Part shown: positions 63,401 through 64,000 of the stretch, piece after piece | Position numbering within the stretch: position 1 is the stretch's first letter | Layout: each line of letters starts with the position of its first letter | From: Sphagnum magellanicum | Lineage: Eukaryota; Streptophyta; Sphagnopsida; Sphagnales; Sphagnaceae | Assembly (NCBI GenBank): GCA_021904315.1 | Contig: CM038915.1 | Span: 1,240,001 to 1,304,000, forward strand | Direction: 5' to 3' | DNA: 64,000 nucleotides | Notes under the pieces: model-generated | What the model was told of the DNA's origin: nothing | Databases searched by the model: none | Seen by the model: only the letters and a program-made list of their open reading frames with translations | Position numbers and translations under genes: made by a program

Positions 63401-64000
63401 AGAAGAAAAAGCTAAAGACACATACAAAGATTTTTAAGAGAATGTTTTAGGCTCCAAGTTTTTCTTTCTCATGAAGCTTTAGGCTTCATCCTTGATATGG
63501 TTGGCTCATGCAAGGAAACCTCTTGACTTGGAAACTTCGAATATAACTAACATGGAGAAGATTGGATAGGATTCATTCCTTTCCAAAATATGTGTCAATC
63601 AACAAGAACCATACGAAGTGTCGAAACGATCCATGGGCTTGAAGGAAAAGATGAAAACAACATTAAAAAAAGGTGCTTATTTATGTGTCATTCTTTAATA
63701 CATATAAAGAAATCAAAAGTAACGTTAGTCCTCAAGCTAAATGATCAAAGTAAGTTGAACAACTTGTGTTGTCTATGAATTTTGATCAAAGGTTGCATAA
63801 TTTTTTACAAGAGCTTTTGCAAGAAATGACTATACATTTAACAAATAATTGCCCAAAGTGAGCAAACCAAGAAAATGTTTTCCATCAATTGTCCAAGGAA
63901 GTTGACAACAAAAAAAATTGTTTATTAAAATCCTTAAATAATAATTTAAAAAAATGATAAAAAGAGGAAGCACAAGTGAGAAAAAAATCAAGCACAAAAC
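60461..64000. other. Intergenic DNA with diverged direct repeats
   Basis: No recognised gene. A poly-C run lies at about 60708-60725. Related blocks at about 60820-61310 and 62145-62580 share word order in the same orientation (see findings). A patch near 61.8-61.95 kb has the 'ggtaggtag/taagtaag' word style seen at 3.8 and 14.95 kb. The last 1.4 kb is AT-rich and featureless. Confidence 0.6.

Overview
The window reads as nuclear DNA of a land plant with a large, repeat-rich genome. Genes are intron-containing, short and plant-like, and lie far apart in AT-rich, transposon-derived DNA. A fern or gymnosperm fits best, judging from the style of the Ty3 element and the mix of compact genes with large intergenic gaps. 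This is inference, and the species cannot be fixed from the sequence.

Layout. 1-5.4 kb: no recognised gene, with small tandem repeats. 5.4-8.2 kb (minus): complete 7-exon TAD2-type tRNA adenosine deaminase. 8.44-10.95 kb (plus): PPIL1/CYP18-2-type cyclophilin, divergent from TAD2 across a 272-bp shared promoter with telobox motifs around it. 11-15 kb: retroelement-derived and unassigned DNA. 15-24 kb: extremely AT-rich, interrupted by a 1.7-kb GC-richer island (19.27-21.05 kb) that holds a decayed multi-exon gene with an HxD motif and a C-rich minisatellite. 24.4-28.4 kb (minus): complete 10-exon class 3 aldehyde dehydrogenase. 29-33 kb: minisatellites, a perfect 28-bp hairpin and an LTR-like repeat. 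33.23-44.57 kb (minus): complete but decayed Ty3/gypsy retrotransposon of 11.3 kb with two LTRs, a CACAC target duplication, gag, pol and a long extra 3' ORF. 46.3-47.1 kb: second copy of the LTR-like repeat in inverted orientation. 47-57.8 kb: AT-rich intergenic DNA with repeats. 57.9-60.0 kb (minus): two-exon Caprin-like RGG-box RNA-binding protein. 60-64 kb: minisatellite and diverged direct repeats.

The four intact host genes have no common pathway beyond a loose RNA theme: tRNA wobble editing, a spliceosome-type cyclophilin and an RNA-granule-type protein, plus aldehyde detoxification. The clearest unexplained signal is the way the non-host sequences decay. In the Ty3 element, in a separate pol remnant near 14.7 kb and in the HxD pseudogene, almost every in-frame stop is a TAG or TAA where glutamine is expected. 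This implies C-to-T change at CAG/CAA, most simply deamination of methylated CHG/CHH cytosines. Exon boundaries were deduced by eye from GT/AG sites, reading phase and family conservation; no alignment or gene finder was run.
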